From: Planomonospora_B alba
Lineage (GTDB): Bacteria; Actinomycetota; Actinomycetes; Streptosporangiales; Streptosporangiaceae
Direction of reading: 5' to 3'
Assembly: GCF_039534085.1 (NCBI RefSeq)
Contig: NZ_BAAAUT010000002.1
Location: forward strand, 165,369 to 229,368
Length of the DNA: 64,000 nt
In this document: positions 40,447-49,344 of the stretch, piece after piece
How positions within the stretch are numbered: the stretch's first letter is position 1
Layout of the letters: the number at the start of each line of letters is the position of its first letter
Made by a program: the position numbers and the translations under genes
Notes under the pieces: generated by a model
Told to the model about the DNA's origin: nothing
The model's database searches: none
What the model saw: the letters and a program-made list of their open reading frames with translations, nothing else

Positions 40447-43400
40447 TCACGGGCGGGGCGGCAGCGCCGGCCGGCGGCGGGAGGGGCGGGCCGAGACGTC
40501 GGGCGGGCTCGCCGCCGGGCGCTCGGCCAGGGCGGCCAGCGCCAGCCGTACCGCCTCCTCGATCTGCGGGTCCCGCCCGGCGGCCCAGTCGTCCGGGCTG
40601 ATGTCCACCTCGACGTCGGGGTCGACGCCGTAGTTCTCCACGCCCCAGCCGAGTCCCTCGAACCAGAACGAGTACCGGGGCACGGTGAAGGAGGTGCCGT
40701 CGACCAGCCGGTGCTCGTCCTCGATGCCGATGACGCCGCCCCAGGTGCGGGTGCCGACCACCGGCCCCAGCTTGTGGATCTTGAAGGCGGCGGTGACGAT
40801 GTCGCCGTCGGAACCGGCGTTGTGGTCGGTGACCGCGACCAGCGGGCCGCGCGGGGCCTCCTCCGGGTAGGTGATCGGGGCCAGCCCGCGGGGCATGTCC
40901 CAGGCGATCACCCGGCGGAGCAGCTTCTCGATGACCAGCTCGGAGGTGTGCCCGCCCCGGTTGCCCCGCACGTCCACCACGAGGCCCTCGAAGGCCATCT
41001 CCCGGCGCAGGTCCCGGTGGAACTGCGCCCAGCCCTCGGCGACCATGTCGGGGATGTGCAGGTAGCCCAGGCGCCCGCCGCTCAGCTCGCGCACGTGCGC
41101 CCGGCGCGACGCCACCCAGTCCTGGTAGCGCAGCCGCCGGTCGTCCAGGAGCGGGGTCACCGCCACCCGCCGGCCGCCGCCCAGCGTCAGCTCGACCGGC
41201 TTGTCGGCGGCGCCGACCAGGAGCCGGGCGGGCCCCTCCGGCGGCACCGGGCGGCCGTCCACCGCCAGCAGCGTGTCACCCGGTTGCACGCCGACGCCCG
41301 GCGCGGCCAGCGGGGAGCGGGCGTGCACGTCCGACGACTCGCCGGGCAGCACCCGGTCCACCTGCCAGCGGCCCTCGGCGTTGCGGGACAGGTCCGCGCC
41401 GAGCATGCCGACCGGCCCGGCCGCCGGGGAGCCCCACGGGGCGGCGAAGACGTACGCGTGCGAGCTGCCGAGCTCGCCGACCACCTCCCAGAGCAGGTCG
41501 GCGAAGTCGTCGTTGGTGGAGACGCGCTCCACCAGCGGCCGGTACTCCTCCAGCACCCCGTCCCAGTCGACGTCGGCCATGTCCTCGACCCAGAAGTCGG
41601 CCCGCATGCGCCGGCCGAGCTGGGCGTAGGCGTGCCGCCGGTAGACCACCGGGTCGACGGTGATCCGGATGCGGGACAGGTCGATCTTCACCCCGTCGTC
41701 CTTGCCGTCGGACGGGCGGACCGTGAGCGTGCCCTTGTCGCTGATCACCAGCCGGGTGCCGTCGCCGCTCACCCGGTACCAGTCGAGCTTGTCGACGATC
41801 TCCTCGCAGGTGCGCTTGGCCAGGTCGTAGCGGTCCAGCGCGGGCCGGGGCGGGTCCCCGTCGAGGTCTCCCCGGTCCTCGCCGAGCTCGCCGGCCAGCG
41901 GCTCGCGCAGCCAGACGAAGCCGCCCTTGACCGCGCGCAGCGCCGAGTAGCGCCCCTCGGGCACCGGAACCTGGACCACCCGGGAGGCGATGCCCTCGAC
42001 GTCCACGGTGACGGCGGTCTCCTCCTTCTTGTCGTCGTCCTCCGGCTCGCCCACCGGCCGGCCGTCCACGCTGGGCGCGAACGGCGACGGGGTGGAGGCG
42101 GCCAGCGGCACCAGGTAGGGGCGGTAGCCGTACGGGAACGACATGTCGAAGGAGTGCGCGTCGTAGACCGGGTCGAAGCCGCGGCGCGACAGGAACGCCA
42201 GGTGGTCGCCGGCGAAGGCGGGCGAGACGTCCACGAACCGGCCGTCGGTCACGTCGTGCACGGTCCGGTCCACCACCCGGGCCAGCCGGATCCGGCGCAG
42301 CGGGGTGGCCTCCGGGTGCGACCAGGCCAGCCAGGCCGAGTCCGGCGACCAGGCCATGCCGTCGATCTCGCCGTTGGCGCGGGCCAGTTCGACGACCTCG
42401 CCGGAGGCCACGTCCACCAGGAGCAGCCGGCCGTCCCGGGCCGCCACCGCGATCGTGTGCCCGTCCGGGGCGACGGCCAGGTCTCCCACCTCGCCCAGCT
42501 TTCCGGCGGCGATGCGGCGGCTCTCCCCGCCGCCCGCCGGGCCGATCTCCAGCCCCTGCGTCTCGCCGTCGTCGAAGACCCAGACCACCTGGTCGGCGCC
42601 GAGGATGCGGGGCTTGCCCGCGGCGAGCGCGGAGCTGAGCTGGCGTGCCGGGCCGTCCCGGTGGGTGACCCAGTGCACGGTGCCGCGGATCTCCACCGCG
42701 CTGGCCCGCCCGGTGGCGTCCACGGCCAGGTCGTGCAGCCGCCGCGCGTTCACCGTGTGCGGCTGCCGTCCCCGCAGCGGGGAGCCGAGCCGCACGTCGA
42801 GCTTGCGGGCCTCGGCGTCCAGGCCGTCGAGGATGTAGAGGTCGCCGGCGTTCTGGTAGACGATCCTGCGGCCGTCGGTGGCGGCGTGCCGGGCGTAGAA
42901 GACGTCGTGGTCGGTGTGGCGGCGCAGGCCGGTGCCGTCCGGCTCGACCGAGTAGAGGTTGCCGACGCCCTCGTGGTCGGAGAGGAAGACCAGGCGGCCC
43001 CCGACGAGCATCGGGCTGGCGAGGTGGCCGTTCAGGTCGGCCAGCACCCGGGTGAAGCGGTCCGCGCCGCGCCGGGTCCACAGGCGGCCGGCCGTACCGC
43101 CCCGGTAGCGCTTCCAGGTCCCCGGGTCGCGGGCCAGGGCGGCGGTGAGCAGCACGAGCGTGCTCCCCGGCTCGCCGGGCTCCCCGTCGATCGCCAGGTC
43201 GGTCACCGGGCCGTACGGCAGCCGCTCCGCCTGCCCGCCGTCCAGCGCGTAGGCCCAGGTCTGCGAGCCGAACGGCTGGCCGGTCGAGCTGATCGCGAGG
43301 ACCCGGCCGTCCGGGGTCCAGCCGCGGGTCCGGGTCCGGTAGTCGCCCCAGTACGTCAGCCGCTCGGCGGAGCCCGTCTCCAGATCGGCCAGGAAGACCT

Positions 43401-43602
43401 CGGGGTCCCCGTCGCGCACGCTCGTCCAGGCGACCCGGGTGGCGTCGGGCGAGAGGCGGGGGTGACCGGCCGGCGCCCGGTCGGAGGTCAGGCGCCACGC
43501 CCGTCCCCCGTCCGCGGGGACCGCCCAGACGTCGTCGTCCGCGACGAACGTCAGCAGCTCCCCGGAAATATGGGGAAATCGGAGGTAAGAAGCAGAAGAC
43601 AT
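40447..43602 (-). CDS. Tricorn-like S41 family peptidase
   Basis: 1,051-residue cytoplasmic oligopeptidase of the tricorn type. The N-terminal two thirds is WD40/beta-propeller repeats (e.g. HPRLSPDATRVAWTSVRDG, GLRRHTDHDVFYARHAATDG), then a C1 domain with SSHAYVF (about residue 710, Ser-His pair), a PDZ domain (VGVQPGDTLLAVDGRPV, about 770) and the S41 core. Core motifs are VRGNRGGHTSELVIEKLL, NAGSDGDIV (nucleophile Ser, about residue 927) and VENYGVDPDVEVD (Glu, about 987). These match the tricorn catalytic Ser-His-Ser-Glu set, so it should be active. ATG 43602 lies 6 bases after a TATGAT box with no Shine-Dalgarno sequence. Likely trims peptides made by the proteasome or Clp. Confidence 0.92.
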   Translation of the reverse strand: MSSASYLRFPHISGELLTFVADDDVWAVPADGGRAWRLTSDRAPAGHPRLSPDATRVAWTSVRDGDPEVFLADLETGSAERLTYWGDYRTRTRGWTPDGRVLAISSTGQPFGSQTWAYALDGGQAERLPYGPVTDLAIDGEPGEPGSTLVLLTAALARDPGTWKRYRGGTAGRLWTRRGADRFTRVLADLNGHLASPMLVGGRLVFLSDHEGVGNLYSVEPDGTGLRRHTDHDVFYARHAATDGRRIVYQNAGDLYILDGLDAEARKLDVRLGSPLRGRQPHTVNARRLHDLAVDATGRASAVEIRGTVHWVTHRDGPARQLSSALAAGKPRILGADQVVWVFDDGETQGLEIGPAGGGESRRIAAGKLGEVGDLAVAPDGHTIAVAARDGRLLLVDVASGEVVELARANGEIDGMAWSPDSAWLAWSHPEATPLRRIRLARVVDRTVHDVTDGRFVDVSPAFAGDHLAFLSRRGFDPVYDAHSFDMSFPYGYRPYLVPLAASTPSPFAPSVDGRPVGEPEDDDKKEETAVTVDVEGIASRVVQVPVPEGRYSALRAVKGGFVWLREPLAGELGEDRGDLDGDPPRPALDRYDLAKRTCEEIVDKLDWYRVSGDGTRLVISDKGTLTVRPSDGKDDGVKIDLSRIRITVDPVVYRRHAYAQLGRRMRADFWVEDMADVDWDGVLEEYRPLVERVSTNDDFADLLWEVVGELGSSHAYVFAAPWGSPAAGPVGMLGADLSRNAEGRWQVDRVLPGESSDVHARSPLAAPGVGVQPGDTLLAVDGRPVPPEGPARLLVGAADKPVELTLGGGRRVAVTPLLDDRRLRYQDWVASRRAHVRELSGGRLGYLHIPDMVAEGWAQFHRDLRREMAFEGLVVDVRGNRGGHTSELVIEKLLRRVIAWDMPRGLAPITYPEEAPRGPLVAVTDHNAGSDGDIVTAAFKIHKLGPVVGTRTWGGVIGIEDEHRLVDGTSFTVPRYSFWFEGLGWGVENYGVDPDVEVDISPDDWAAGRDPQIEEAVRLALAALAERPAASPPDVSARPSRRRPALPPRP

Positions 43603-43608
43603 TGCTAA

Positions 43609-43614
43609 ATCATA
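43609..43614 (-). promoter_or_regulatory. -10 box (TATGAT) of the S41 protease gene
   Basis: Minus-strand TATGAT, 6 bases before ATG 43602; close to the TATAAT consensus. It lies in a 60-base AT-rich island shared with the divergent pduO promoter. Confidence 0.6.
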
Positions 43615-43654
43615 TTGTCCACTATGCGGCAAAACATGCGATTTTTCGGCCCGA

Positions 43655-43660
43655 TACGCT
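43655..43660 (+). promoter_or_regulatory. -10 box of leaderless pduO-type gene
   Basis: TACGCT fits TANNNT and ends 7 bases before ATG 43668. Confidence 0.55.
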
Positions 43661-43667
43661 GGCCACC

Positions 43668-44270
43668 ATGACACGAGGCGACAGAGACAACCCCGTGGTG
43701 CTGTCCAAGATCTACACCCGTACCGGGGACGACGGCACCACCGCGCTCGGCGACATGAGCCGCACCCGCAAGACCGACCCCCGCCTGGCCGCCTACGCGG
43801 ACGTCGAGGAGGCCAACGCGGCGATCGGCCTGGCCCTGTCGTTCGGCAGGACGTCCGGTGCCCTGGACGACGACGTCCGCGCGGTCCTGTCCAGGATCCA
43901 GAACGAGCTGTTCGACGTCGGCGCCGACCTGTGCGCCCCGGTCACGGAGAACCCCGAGTTCCCGCCGCTGAGGGTCGAGCCCTCCTACATCGAGTGGCTG
44001 GAGGCCCGCTGCGACGAGTTCAACGAGCGCCTCGCGCCGCTGCGCAGCTTCATCCTCCCCGGCGGCACCCCGGCCGTCGCGCAGCTCCACGTCGCCCGCA
44101 CCGTCGTGCGCCGGGCCGAGCGCACCGCCTGGTCGGCCCTGGAGGCCCACGACGACGTCAACCCGCTGACCGCGACGTACCTCAACCGCCTCAGCGACCT
44201 GCTGTTCATCCTCTGCCGCGTCGCGGCGGGCGGCGACGAGATCCTCTGGAAGCCCGGCGGCACCCGCTGA
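43668..44270 (+). CDS. Cob(I)yrinic acid a,c-diamide adenosyltransferase, PduO type
   Basis: 200-residue corrinoid adenosyltransferase that transfers adenosyl from ATP to cob(I)alamin, making the AdoCbl used by acyl-CoA mutases. N-terminal ATP motif IYTRTGDDGTTALGDMSR, then DPRLAAYADVEEANAAIGLAL; LRSFILPGGTPAVAQLHVARTVVRRAER and YLNRLSDLLFILCR are the conserved active-site helices. Length is normal. ATG 43668 (MTRGDRDNPVVL) is preferred because of its -10 box; the frame is open a little further upstream. Functionally linked with the mutase and MeaB elsewhere in the window. Followed by a hairpin and convergent with DUF2550. Confidence 0.94.
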   Translation: MTRGDRDNPVVLSKIYTRTGDDGTTALGDMSRTRKTDPRLAAYADVEEANAAIGLALSFGRTSGALDDDVRAVLSRIQNELFDVGADLCAPVTENPEFPPLRVEPSYIEWLEARCDEFNERLAPLRSFILPGGTPAVAQLHVARTVVRRAERTAWSALEAHDDVNPLTATYLNRLSDLLFILCRVAAGGDEILWKPGGTR

Positions 44271-44287
44271 GCCGCCGGTCCGGTGCG

Positions 44288-44317
44288 CCCGCGCCCCGTC
44301 CGGGGACCGGGCGCGGG
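44288..44317 (+). terminator. Hairpin after the adenosyltransferase gene
   Basis: CCCGCGCCC (44288-44296) pairs with 44309-44317; a smaller CCGGGG element lies in the loop. Located 18 bases past the stop. Confidence 0.55.
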
Positions 44318-44403
44318 GACCCGACCGGGAACACACCGGATCGGGGGCGCACCGGGCGCCGCCCCGCTCGGCCGGGGATGCCTCCGCCGCCCCTCGCGGA
44401 TCC

Positions 44404-44817
44404 TCAGGCGACGTCGAGGTGGGCGCCCGGCGGGGCGGACTCCAGCCAGGCGACGAAACCGGTCAGCGCGCGGTAGCCCATGGCCAGCTCGAACCGGGAC
44501 GTGCCGCTGGAGCACTCCAGCGCCGTCACGCCCTCCAGGAAACCGAAGAACTCACCCTTGCCGATCTTCCGGCGCCCGGAAACCACGAGGCCGCGCCTCG
44601 CGATCACGCGGCGCGGCCTCGGCAGCAGACCTATGAGCGGAATCCACTTCAGACACCCCTGGGCGTAGCGGATGACGCCCACCCGCCAGCGGCGCCCACC
44701 CGGCAGGGGACGCAGGCAGCACAGCACCGAGCCGCGGGACCGGGTCAGGACCAGGATCCGGAGCAGCGCGAGGGCGACGAGCAGCGCCACCACGATGAGT
44801 ACGTACTGCGCCATCAT
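44404..44817 (-). CDS. DUF2550 family membrane protein
   Basis: 137 residues: one N-terminal helix (MAQYVLIVVALLVALALLRILVL) and a cytoplasmic basic domain with CLRPLPGGRRWRVGVIRYAQGCLKW and GYRALTGFVAWLESAPPGA. DUF2550 is specific to actinobacteria and sits directly downstream of atpC, as here (39 bases). Its function is unknown; position suggests a link with ATP synthase expression or assembly but nothing in sequence proves it. Start may be ATG 44817 or 44814. Confidence 0.9.
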   Translation of the reverse strand: MMAQYVLIVVALLVALALLRILVLTRSRGSVLCCLRPLPGGRRWRVGVIRYAQGCLKWIPLIGLLPRPRRVIARRGLVVSGRRKIGKGEFFGFLEGVTALECSSGTSRFELAMGYRALTGFVAWLESAPPGAHLDVA

Positions 44818-44856
44818 GTCGCCGCCCCCAGAACCAGCACCGCTCAGAAGCAGAAT

Positions 44857-45273
44857 TTATCCGACTTCCTCGCCGGCCGCGCGCAACCGGGCCTTGGCAC
44901 GCCTCAGCGCGGCGGCGGCGTCCGACTCCTCCATGTTGGCCTCGACCGAGGCCTGGGCGCGGTCGAGGGCGTTCTTGGCCCTGGCCACGTCGACCTCGGA
45001 GCCGAGCTCGGCCACCTCGGCCAGGATCGACACCTCGTCGCCCGTCGTCGAGAGGAAGCCCCCGTGCACCGCGGCGACGAGGTCGGGCTCGCCGCCACCG
45101 CGCTTGACCGTCAGCACGCCGCCGTCGACGAGGACGCCGAGCACGGGCGCGTGCTTGGGCATGATGCCGATCTCGCCGTCGACGGTCTTGGCGATCACCA
45201 TCTCGGCCTCGCCGGACCAGATCTCCCGCTCCGGCGAGACGACGCCTACTCGCAGCTTCGCCACTTTCTCCAC
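44857..45273 (-). CDS. atpC: F1Fo ATP synthase epsilon subunit
   Basis: 138 residues. The beta-sandwich domain is KLRVGVVSPEREIWSGEAEMVIAKTVDGEIGIMPKHAPVLG; the C-terminal helical part AKNALDRAQASVEANMEESDAAAALRRAKARLRAA can fold against F1 to inhibit ATP hydrolysis. GTG 45273 (VEKVAKL) follows AAAGGAAC; GTG 45264 (VAKL) follows GGAGAAA and is equally possible. Last subunit gene, 57 bases after atpD. Confidence 0.95.
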   Translation of the reverse strand: MEKVAKLRVGVVSPEREIWSGEAEMVIAKTVDGEIGIMPKHAPVLGVLVDGGVLTVKRGGGEPDLVAAVHGGFLSTTGDEVSILAEVAELGSEVDVARAKNALDRAQASVEANMEESDAAAALRRAKARLRAAGEEVG

Positions 45274-45330
45274 AGTTCCTTTCGAACCAGGCGCCGGCAC
45301 GGCGCGGAGCCGTACCGGCGCCTAAGGCGA

Positions 45331-46767
45331 CTAGCGGGCGAGTTCCTTCGCCTTGGCGATGGCCTGGTCGATGCCGCCGACCATGAAGAACGCCTGCTCG
45401 GGCAGGTGGTCGTACTCGCCGGCGCACAGGCCCTTGAAGGACGCGATGGTCTCGTCCAGCGGCACGAACTCACCCGGCTGGCCGGTGAACGCCTCGGCGG
45501 CGTACATCGGGTGGGAGAGGAAGCGCTCGATGCGGCGGGCCCGCTGGACGGTGACCTTGTCCTCCTCGGAGAGCTCGTCGATACCGAGGATCGCGATGAT
45601 GTCCTGCAGCTCCTTGTACTTCTGCAGGATCCGCTTGGTCTCCTGGGCCACCCGGTAGTGCTCCTCGCCGACGACCTGCGGGTCGAGGATCCGGGAGCTG
45701 GAGTCGAGCGGGTCCACCGCGGGGTAGATGCCCTTCTCCGAGATCGGCCGGGACAGAACGGTCTGCGCGTCGAGGTGCGCGAACGCGTTGTGCGGGGCCG
45801 GGTCGGTGATGTCGTCCGCGGGCACGTAGATCGCCTGCATCGAGGTGATCGAGTGACCGCGGGTGGAGGTGATGCGCTCCTGCAGGACGCCCATCTCGTC
45901 GGCCAGGGTCGGCTGGTAGCCCACCGCGGACGGCATACGGCCGAGCAGGGTGGACACCTCGGAGCCGGCCTGGGTGAACCGGAAGATGTTGTCGATGAAC
46001 AGCAGCACGTCCTGCTTCTGCACGTCGCGGAAGTACTCCGCCATGGTCAGCGCGGACAGGGCGACACGCAGCCGGGTGCCCGGCGGCTCGTCCATCTGGC
46101 CGAAGACGAGGGCGGTGTCCTTGAGGACGCCCGCCTCCTCCATCTCCAGCCACAGGTCGTTGCCCTCACGGGTGCGCTCGCCGACGCCCGCGAAGCACGA
46201 GGTGCCCGAGAACTTCAGCGCGACGCGGCGGATCATCTCCTGGATCAGAACGGTCTTGCCGACGCCCGCGCCGCCGAACAGACCGATCTTGCCGCCCTTC
46301 ACGTACGGCGTGAGCAGGTCGATGACCTTGATGCCGGTGGGCAGCATCTCGGTGCGCGACTCCAGCTGGTCGAAGGCCGGAGCGGGGCGGTGGATCGCCC
46401 ACTTCTCGTTGACCTTCAGGGAGGCGGTCGGCACGTCCAGGGACTCGCCGAGCGCGTTCCACACGTGGCCCTTGACGACGTCGCCGACCGGCACCGAGAT
46501 CGGCGCGCCGGAGTCGGTGACCGCCGCGCCGCGGACCAGGCCGTCGGTGGGCTGCATCGAGATCGCCCGGACCAGGTTGTCACCCAGGTGCTGGGCGACC
46601 TCCATGGTCAGGGTCTTGGTCTCGCCGCCGATGGTGACGTCGACGTTGAGGGCGTTGTAGATGTCGGGCATCGCCTCGACGGGGAACTCCACGTCGACGA
46701 CGGGACCGGTGACTCGGGCGACGCGGCCCACACCGGTCGCGACGTTCTCCACAGTCTCTGCAGTCAT
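45331..46767 (-). CDS. atpD: F1Fo ATP synthase beta subunit
   Basis: 478-residue catalytic subunit. Walker A is GGAGVGKTVLIQEM (about residue 154); AGVGERTREGNDLW carries the catalytic Glu, and ALVFGQMDEPPGTR and LLFIDNIFRFTQAG (Walker B) follow. SALTMAEYFRD and VPADDITDPAPH are family marks. ATG 46767 (MTAETVENV) begins shortly before GRVARVTGPVVDVEF, and the gene starts 1 base after the atpG stop. Confidence 0.98.
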   Translation of the reverse strand: MTAETVENVATGVGRVARVTGPVVDVEFPVEAMPDIYNALNVDVTIGGETKTLTMEVAQHLGDNLVRAISMQPTDGLVRGAAVTDSGAPISVPVGDVVKGHVWNALGESLDVPTASLKVNEKWAIHRPAPAFDQLESRTEMLPTGIKVIDLLTPYVKGGKIGLFGGAGVGKTVLIQEMIRRVALKFSGTSCFAGVGERTREGNDLWLEMEEAGVLKDTALVFGQMDEPPGTRLRVALSALTMAEYFRDVQKQDVLLFIDNIFRFTQAGSEVSTLLGRMPSAVGYQPTLADEMGVLQERITSTRGHSITSMQAIYVPADDITDPAPHNAFAHLDAQTVLSRPISEKGIYPAVDPLDSSSRILDPQVVGEEHYRVAQETKRILQKYKELQDIIAILGIDELSEEDKVTVQRARRIERFLSHPMYAAEAFTGQPGEFVPLDETIASFKGLCAGEYDHLPEQAFFMVGGIDQAIAKAKELAR

Positions 46768-46768
46768 T

Positions 46769-47668
46769 TCACTCTTTCCCCGCTGCGGCGTCAGCCAGCG
46801 CGTTGGCGCCACCGACGATCTCGCTGATTTCCTGGGTGATCTCGGCCTGGCGAGCCTGGTTCATCTCCTGGGTGAACACCCGGATGAGCTCGTTGGCGTT
46901 GTCGGTCGCCGACTTCATGGCCCGCCGGCGGGCGGCGTGCTCGGAGGCCGCGGACTGGAGCAGCGTGCTGAAGATGCGCGACTCCACGTACCGCGGCAGC
47001 AGCGAGTCGAGCACCGCGCCCGCGTCCGGCTCGAACTCGAAGTACGGCAGCGGCGTCTCCGGCTTCTCGGTGGTCTCCACCACCTCCAGGGGCAGGATCC
47101 GCTTGACCACGACCTCCTGCGTCAGCATGGAGACGAACTCGGTCGACACGACGTGGATCTCGTCCACGCCGTCCTCCGCCGAGAAGGCCGTGATGAGCGC
47201 GTCCGCGATCTCCTTGGCGTCGGCGTAGGAGGGGCTGTCGGAGAACCCTCCCCACTGCCCGGCCATCTCCCGGTTCCGGAAGCTGTGCCAGGTGATGCCC
47301 TTGCGCCCCACCACGTACGGCACGGGCTCGATGCCCCGCCCGCGCAGCAGGCCGGACAGGGCCTCGGCCTCCCGCAGGACGTTGGCGTTGAAGCCGCCGC
47401 AGAACCCGCGGTCGCTGGTGACGATGAGCACCGCCGCCCGGCGGGGCTGCTCCTTCGCCGTGGTCAGCGGGTGGTCGACGCTGGTGGTGTTGCTGACGAC
47501 GCCCGTGACGGCGCGGGTGATCTCCCGCTCGTACGGCACGGCCGCCTGCATCCGCTGCTGCGCCTTCACGATGCGCGACGAGGCGATGAGCTCCTGGGCG
47601 CGCGTGATCTTCGCCGTGGACTTGACCGACTTGATCCGCCGCCGCAGCAGTCTTAGCTGGGCACCCAT
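46769..47668 (-). CDS. atpG: F1Fo ATP synthase gamma subunit
   Basis: 299-residue rotor stalk subunit. The N-terminal helix MGAQLRLLRRRIKSVKSTAKITRAQELIASS and the C-terminal coiled coil HAARRRAMKSATDNANELI..LTQEISEIVGGANAL-type end are conserved; TSDRGFCGGFNANVL is the Rossmann-like middle domain. An actinobacterial insertion of about 15 residues is seen around TEKPETPLPYFEFEPD. Starts 3 bases after atpA. Confidence 0.97.
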   Translation of the reverse strand: MGAQLRLLRRRIKSVKSTAKITRAQELIASSRIVKAQQRMQAAVPYEREITRAVTGVVSNTTSVDHPLTTAKEQPRRAAVLIVTSDRGFCGGFNANVLREAEALSGLLRGRGIEPVPYVVGRKGITWHSFRNREMAGQWGGFSDSPSYADAKEIADALITAFSAEDGVDEIHVVSTEFVSMLTQEVVVKRILPLEVVETTEKPETPLPYFEFEPDAGAVLDSLLPRYVESRIFSTLLQSAASEHAARRRAMKSATDNANELIRVFTQEMNQARQAEITQEISEIVGGANALADAAAGKE

Positions 47669-47671
47669 CGG

Positions 47672-49321
47672 CTACTTCTTCTCGTCCGCGCGGACGTGCT
47701 TGGTGATCTTCTCCTGGCCGACCTCGTCGGCGCCGAGCGCCGCGACCGGCTCCTCGTTGACCAGCAGCTCGCCCGCGGAGGTCTCGAAGCCCTTCTTGAA
47801 CTGGGCGATCGCGTCCTTCAGGGCCGCGATCGTGTCGTCCGACAGCTCCCTGGTCTCACGGATGCCGTCGTAGACGCCCTTGTGCTCGCGGCCCAGGTAG
47901 TCGAGGAACTCCGCCTCGAAGCGGCGGATGTCCTCGACCGGGACGTCGTCGAGCTCGCCGGTGGTGCCGGCCCAGATCGAGACGACCTCCCGCTCCAGCG
48001 AGAACGGGCTGTACTGCGGCTGCTTGAGCAGCTCGACCAGGCGCTGACCGCGCTCCAGCTGGGCCTTGGAGGCCGCGTCCAGGTCGGAGGCGAAGGCCGC
48101 GAAGGCCTCCAGGTCGCGGTACTGCGACAGGGAGAGGCGGAGCGTGCCCGCGACCTTCCGCATCGCCTTGGTCTGCGCCGAGCCGCCGACCCGGGAGACG
48201 GAGACACCGACGTTGATCGCCGGACGGACGCCGGCGTTGAACAGGTCGGTCTCCAGGAAGACCTGGCCGTCGGTGATGGAGATGACGTTGGTCGGGATGA
48301 ACGCCGAGACGTCGTTGCCCTTGGTCTCGATGATCGGCAGACCGGTCATCGAGCCGCCGCCCATGTCGTCGGAGAGCTTGGCGCAGCGCTCCAGCAGACG
48401 CGAGTGCAGGTAGAAGACGTCGCCGGGGTAGGCCTCGCGGCCCGGCGGACGGCGCAGCAGCAGGGAGACCGCGCGGTAGGCGTCGGCCTGCTTGGTCAGG
48501 TCGTCGAAGACGATGAGGACGTGCTTGCCCTGGTACATCCAGTGCTGGCCGATGGCCGAGCCGGTGTAGGGCGCCAGGTACTTGAAGCCGGCCGGGTCGG
48601 AGGCCGGGGCGGCGACGATGGTGGTGTACTCCATCGCGCCCGCCTCCTCGAGGCGGCCGCGGACCTGGGCGATCGTCGAGCCCTTCTGTCCGACCGCGAC
48701 GTAGACGCAGCGCACCTGCTTGGTCGGGTCGCCGGAGAGCCAGTTCTCCCGCTGGTTGAGGATGGTGTCCACGGCGATGGCGGTCTTGCCGGTGCCGCGG
48801 TCGCCGATGATCAGCTGACGCTGGCCCCGGCCGATCGCGGTCATGGCGTCGATCGCCTTGATACCGGTGGCCAGCGGCTCCTTCACCGGCTGGCGCTGCA
48901 CGACCGAGGGGGCCTGGAGTTCGAGGGCGCGCAGCGCCTCGGACTCGATGGCGCCCTTGCCGTCCAGCGGGTTGCCCAGCGGGTCGACCACGCGGCCGAG
49001 GAAGGCGTCGCCGACCGGCACGGACAGGACCTCGCCCGTGCGGCGGACCGACTGGCCCTCCTCGATCCTGCTGAAGTCGCCCAGGATGACGACACCGATC
49101 TCCCGGGCGTCCAGGTTCAGCGCCAGACCACGCGTGCCGTCCTCGAACTCGAGCAGCTCGTTCGCCATCGCCGAGGGAAGGCCGGAGACATGGGCGATGC
49201 CGTCGCCGCAGTCGACGACGGTCCCGATCTCCTCGCGCGCGGCACCTTCCGGCTCGTACGCCTGGACGAAGCGCTCAAGCGCGTCCCGGATCTCGTCCGG
49301 CCGGATCGTAAGCTCCGCCAT
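47672..49321 (-). CDS. atpA: F1Fo ATP synthase alpha subunit
   Basis: 549-residue regulatory nucleotide-binding subunit. Walker A is IIGDRGTGKTAIAVD (about residue 170); the arginine finger lies in VGVSVSRVGGSAQ. The C-terminus has an extension of about 35 residues (FETSAGELLVNEEPVAALGADE), typical of actinobacteria; in mycobacteria it suppresses ATP hydrolysis. ATG 49321. Follows atpH after 23 bases. Confidence 0.98.
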   Translation of the reverse strand: MAELTIRPDEIRDALERFVQAYEPEGAAREEIGTVVDCGDGIAHVSGLPSAMANELLEFEDGTRGLALNLDAREIGVVILGDFSRIEEGQSVRRTGEVLSVPVGDAFLGRVVDPLGNPLDGKGAIESEALRALELQAPSVVQRQPVKEPLATGIKAIDAMTAIGRGQRQLIIGDRGTGKTAIAVDTILNQRENWLSGDPTKQVRCVYVAVGQKGSTIAQVRGRLEEAGAMEYTTIVAAPASDPAGFKYLAPYTGSAIGQHWMYQGKHVLIVFDDLTKQADAYRAVSLLLRRPPGREAYPGDVFYLHSRLLERCAKLSDDMGGGSMTGLPIIETKGNDVSAFIPTNVISITDGQVFLETDLFNAGVRPAINVGVSVSRVGGSAQTKAMRKVAGTLRLSLSQYRDLEAFAAFASDLDAASKAQLERGQRLVELLKQPQYSPFSLEREVVSIWAGTTGELDDVPVEDIRRFEAEFLDYLGREHKGVYDGIRETRELSDDTIAALKDAIAQFKKGFETSAGELLVNEEPVAALGADEVGQEKITKHVRADEKK

Positions 49322-49344
49322 CTCTCTTCTGTCTCCCTATTCGC

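Noticed and set aside
39235..43608. Plus-strand open frame of about 1,450 codons opposite the S41 protease and ABC ATPase genes
   Set aside because: It lies antisense to two well-supported proteins, has a Gly/Val/Arg/His-rich composition with no domains, and such frames arise because GC-rich third positions suppress stops on the other strand.
44419..46827. Plus-strand open frame of about 800 codons opposite atpC and atpD
   Set aside because: Antisense to highly conserved ATP synthase subunits; no motif.
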